NCBI GenBank assembly: GCA_946496115.1
Contig: CAMMFK010000004.1
Span: 1 to 34,014 of the forward strand
Direction: 5' to 3'
Length of the DNA stretch: 34,014 nt
Source of the DNA: an uncultured Clostridium sp.
GTDB lineage: Bacteria; Bacillota; Clostridia; TANB77; CAG-508
The notes beneath the pieces are model-generated. The model saw only the letters and a list, made by a program, of their open reading frames with translations. It made no database searches and had not been told where the DNA came from. The translations under genes and the position numbers were made by a program. Shown here one piece after another: positions 31,485 through 34,014 of the stretch. Numbering within the stretch: position 1 is the stretch's first letter; each line of letters begins with the position of its first letter.

Positions 31485-31732
31485 TATTCTCCTATATATT
31501 CTTTTACCATCTTTTCTAGTAATTCATCTCTTTCAATTTGTCTTATAAGATTTCTAGCACCTTTATGACTAGTTATATATGTTGGATCTCCTGATAATAT
31601 ATATCCTACTATTTGGTTAATAGGGTTATATCCTTTTTCTTTAAGAGCATTATATACTTCTTTAAGTATTTCTTTAACTTTTTCATTTTGCTCTCTTTCA
31701 ACATCGAACTTCATTGTTTCGTCCATACCCAT
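31484..31732 (-). CDS. ireB: IreB-family regulatory phosphoprotein (UPF0297)
   Basis: A small helical protein of 82 residues. In Enterococcus, IreB is phosphorylated by the Ser/Thr kinase IreK and modulates cephalosporin resistance. Family blocks are [37 protein letters not shown] and [18 protein letters not shown] Thr early in the protein (DETMKF) corresponds to the phosphorylated region. The start at 31732 has AGGAGG 9 bases upstream. The TTG at 31741 is too close to it. No kinase gene is in the window. Confidence 0.94.
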   Translation of the reverse strand: MGMDETMKFDVEREQNEKVKEILKEVYNALKEKGYNPINQIVGYILSGDPTYITSHKGARNLIRQIERDELLEKMVKEYIGE

Positions 31733-31801
31733 TTTCCCCAACCTCCTTTGGTTTATTTTTACTATTATTTGTTATTTAACTAACTATTTTATCAATATAA
31801 A

Positions 31802-32893
31802 TTAAATAGTTTTTATTGTATTTTCATTAGATGAGTCTATGTATTCTTCTAATTTCTTAAAGGCTCCATCCAGAGAGGTTCCTTTATAATATGTAGATAT
31901 TACTACCCTTATTTTTGGACTTACGATAACATCTTCCTCATCACTATGTATGTAATCTGGAGCAGCAAAAATGTCTAAAGCTTCTATTTTATTTTTCAGT
32001 TCTGTCATAAAATTGTATACACCATTTTTATCTGCTCCCGAAAATACTATTGCAAATTTTGGTCCCATATATCTTACAAATACATATTCTTTAGCTAAAT
32101 TATTTTTTACAAACTGAGCTACTTCTGTAATCGTATTGTCTCCCGTTTTTCTGCTTATTTGTGTGTTTATTTCTGGAAGATTTACTATTTTAAACAAACA
32201 TATAGCAGATGTAGTGTATTTATCTATAGTTTTTTTACCTTCTCCATATAAATATTCTGCAGATTTTAAACCAGAATACAAGTCATCTCTTACTATATTC
32301 TCTATTGTTGCTTGATTTTCTACTGTTTTTAGTATTGTTACTATGTTATTTCTTACAACTTCTAATATGGTTGTATCAATATGATCAAATTCATGTGGTT
32401 GGCTACCTTCTATTATCCAATAGCCAATGTATACATTATCTACATATAACGGAAAAAACATTGCACATTTTGCTCTACCAAATTCCATTTTTTGATATGG
32501 TAATTTTTCATTTTCGTTGTCTACTGTAACATACTTAGGTGTTGCTGTTTTTATACTATCTCCAAATACTGGATCATTTTGTAAACTTTTAAGTGCATCC
32601 CAGTGTTTTTTATCAACATTAGAGGCTTTTACAACATATTCAGCGCCATTAAAAACTACTATAGTTGAATACTTTATAGAATATTTGCTTATTAATATAT
32701 CATTTATATTCTCTAACTTTTCTTGTATAGTTGAACTTTCACCTAAAGTTTTCATAAACTCTTGTAAAACATTTAAGCTAGTTATCCTTTGATTTAAGTT
32801 ACTATATGTTTCTATTTTTTTGTGTACTGAATAGTTGTATATGATTAATGTTAACACAATAATAACTAGTATAGCTATAACTGTTATTATCAC
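31802..32893 (-). CDS. Membrane GAF protein with degenerate GGDEF domain
   Basis: The 363-residue protein has one N-terminal membrane span (about residues 2-20), a short coiled linker, a GAF-like sensor (about 50-190) and a C-terminal region with the GGDEF fold (about 205-350: DDLYSGLKSAEYL, then RYMGPKFAIVFSG). The GGDEF signature is replaced by GPKF-like residues, so diguanylate cyclase activity is unlikely and a binding or regulatory role is more plausible. The start is GTG, supported by AGAGG 9 bases upstream. It follows the MinD-like gene by 20 bases, so the two probably act together. Confidence 0.78.
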   Translation of the reverse strand: MIITVIAILVIIVLTLIIYNYSVHKKIETYSNLNQRITSLNVLQEFMKTLGESSTIQEKLENINDILISKYSIKYSTIVVFNGAEYVVKASNVDKKHWDALKSLQNDPVFGDSIKTATPKYVTVDNENEKLPYQKMEFGRAKCAMFFPLYVDNVYIGYWIIEGSQPHEFDHIDTTILEVVRNNIVTILKTVENQATIENIVRDDLYSGLKSAEYLYGEGKKTIDKYTTSAICLFKIVNLPEINTQISRKTGDNTITEVAQFVKNNLAKEYVFVRYMGPKFAIVFSGADKNGVYNFMTELKNKIEALDIFAAPDYIHSDEEDVIVSPKIRVVISTYYKGTSLDGAFKKLEEYIDSSNENTIKTI

Positions 32894-32913
32894 TTATTAT
32901 CACCTCTTTTATC

Positions 32914-34014
32914 TTAATAGTTTGCTCTCATTTTATCTAATGTACCATTTACCCCTGCTGAAAATTGTGTTGGTGGCTGTTTTCTATTTTTGCTCTTAAA
33001 AAATCCTTTTTTTTCTGCTTTAGCATAATTTGGAGAATAATTAGTATAATTTGATCCTGCTCCTCCTGAAATAAGAGGATAAACCATATTGGCCAAATTT
33101 TCCAAACTTGTCATAAAGTTTGCAGAATATCCACTTAAAGATATTTGGCAGAGTGCTATAGCTTCTAAGTATCTAGCATATGTTTGCATTTCAAAAGGTA
33201 TTGTTACATATTTAATTGTTGCTGGATTAAACAAATCTCTTTGTAACGTCATAGATGGTTCATTATATTTTGCCATACCACCCAGTATCATTTTGTCATT
33301 CAATATTTTTAGTTTTAATTCTTTATTTATAACAACTCTTAGTTTTGATTCTTCCAATATATTTTTTAGTTTTAATTCACTTAAAAATTGAGTTAAAGGT
33401 TGTATTGTAAGTGCATCCATTGATTGTACAAGATATATTTCTGTAGATTTTATAAAATAGTTTATATTAGTGTTGAAGTCACAATCCATTAATACCGCGG
33501 AATAATTATTATCTAAGGTTTGTAATATTGTTTCCACATTTTCTGTTTCACTAAACTCATCTGGTAATGCAGTATAAACAGTCAAATTCTTGTTTACTTC
33601 TACTCCCTGAGCTATCCCATTTTCTAGGTTTTTAATACTTTGAGTTGCTATTTGCATTAATTTTTGGTCATTATCTGTAAACATATAATAAGAATTTTTA
33701 TTTTTTGTTAAATCAAGGATTGCTGTTTTTATACCTTTTTGCGATAATAGTTCTGCTAAATTATTTACTATAAAAGATGTACCGTTTTTACTTGTACCAA
33801 CAAAAGCAACTATTTTATTTTGTGCAACAAAATTACTTGGAACAGAATTTGTCTGGTTGTTTATCATTGAGATTTCTCTAGTATTTTCTACTCCATAATA
33901 ATTTTGCTCTTGAGTCATGTTGTTTGTATATGGGTTTTGTTCTTGAGTCATGTTGTTTACATATGGATTTTGCTCTTGAACTATGTTGTTTGCATATGGA
34001 TTTTGCTCTTGAGT
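32914..34014 (-). CDS. ParA/MinD-like protein with degenerate P-loop, 5' end outside window
   Basis: The frame stays open to the window edge. The ATG at 33951 lies inside a repeat array and is not a convincing start. After about 60 residues of Gln/Asn-rich repeats, a SIMIBI-type ATPase fold follows: VAFVGTSKNGTSFIVNNLAE (P-loop position), AILDLTKNK, AVLMDCDF (Walker B-like, DCDF) and a C-terminal helical part. The P-loop Lys of GK[ST] is Thr here, so normal ATP hydrolysis is doubtful. CpaE, BY-kinase and MinD relatives share this fold. The last 60 residues are basic. It is co-transcribed with the GGDEF-like gene. Confidence 0.75.
   Translation of the reverse strand, partial: TQEQNPYANNIVQEQNPYVNNMTQEQNPYTNNMTQEQNYYGVENTREISMINNQTNSVPSNFVAQNKIVAFVGTSKNGTSFIVNNLAELLSQKGIKTAILDLTKNKNSYYMFTDNDQKLMQIATQSIKNLENGIAQGVEVNKNLTVYTALPDEFSETENVETILQTLDNNYSAVLMDCDFNTNINYFIKSTEIYLVQSMDALTIQPLTQFLSELKLKNILEESKLRVVINKELKLKILNDKMILGGMAKYNEPSMTLQRDLFNPATIKYVTIPFEMQTYARYLEAIALCQISLSGYSANFMTSLENLANMVYPLISGGAGSNYTNYSPNYAKAEKKGFFKSKNRKQPPTQFSAGVNGTLDKMRANY
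33919..34014 (-). repeat. 33-bp in-frame tandem repeats coding QEQNPY units
   Basis: Three copies of an 11-residue unit are visible (pattern x-x-QEQNPYxNN, for example MTQEQNPYTNN), the outermost cut by the window edge. A diverged fourth (MTQEQNYYG) follows. Copies differ at only a few bases, suggesting recent slippage expansion. More copies may lie past the edge. Confidence 0.85.

Noticed and set aside
33919-34014. CRISPR-like direct repeats at the window edge
   Set aside because: The 33-bp units are contiguous, in frame and code for QEQNPY repeats; there are no spacers.

Overview
The window is a stretch of an AT-rich bacterial chromosome, almost certainly a low-GC Firmicute of the class Clostridia. 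Supporting evidence is the gene content (SepF, DivIVA, the IreB family, YlbF, MtaB, a sortase, an FucO-type iron alcohol dehydrogenase), strong AGGAGG-type ribosome sites, and near-consensus sigma-A promoters. The surface proteins (an FGE-like lectin fold with a single N-terminal membrane anchor, a relic ending in GVRSVFTLKP) and the small Cys-rich membrane peptides resemble those of gut Clostridia. The species cannot be named from the sequence alone. No prophage, CRISPR array, rRNA or complete transposase gene is visible, and no stretch longer than 300 bases lacks a gene.

Layout. 1-2873 (+): the 3' part of a DUF2628-like membrane protein, then asnS. 2885-4224: a unit bounded by inverted repeats, holding one unrecognised coiled-coil gene of clearly higher GC with its own promoter and terminator. 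4235-8721 (-): fucO, a FIST-domain sensor, a short pilin-like peptide, ylbF and a GT4 glycosyltransferase. 8928-11512 (+): a DUF4912 protein and a GH57 glucan branching enzyme, which with the divergent GT4 gene form an alpha-glucan cluster. 11519-11739: a palindromic MITE-like element between convergent genes. 11757-14281 (-): rsmD, a coiled-coil protein and an FGE-like surface protein. 14486-20764 (-): mutL, a membrane protein, miaA, an HlyD-like protein, and sepF-divIVA from their own promoter. 21003-21321 (+): two Cys-rich micropeptide genes. 21501-21665 (-): tRNA-His and tRNA-Gln. 21804-28653 (-): recG, a surface-protein relic, mtaB, then alaS-hit-sortase. 28821-29597 (+): tRNA-Trp and an M23 peptidase. 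29656-34014 (-): a ParA/MinD-like protein (continuing past the window), a degenerate GAF-GGDEF protein, ireB-ruvX, efp and a zinc-ribbon protein.

Most genes are housekeeping: translation quality and RNA modification (asnS, alaS, miaA, mtaB, rsmD, efp, three tRNAs), repair (mutL, recG, ruvX) and cell division (sepF, divIVA). The accessory layer consists of the repeat-bounded cargo gene, the palindromic element, a 25-bp repeat shared by two distant loci, a gene relic beside one copy of that repeat, and the Cys-rich peptides. The most novel-looking item is the 2885-4224 unit. Other points of interest are a strongly reduced alanyl-tRNA synthetase and two RNA-modification genes (rsmD, mtaB) whose promoters lie so close to the start codon that the mRNAs should be leaderless or nearly so.

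All calls come from reading the sequence and from remembered family features. No database search was run.
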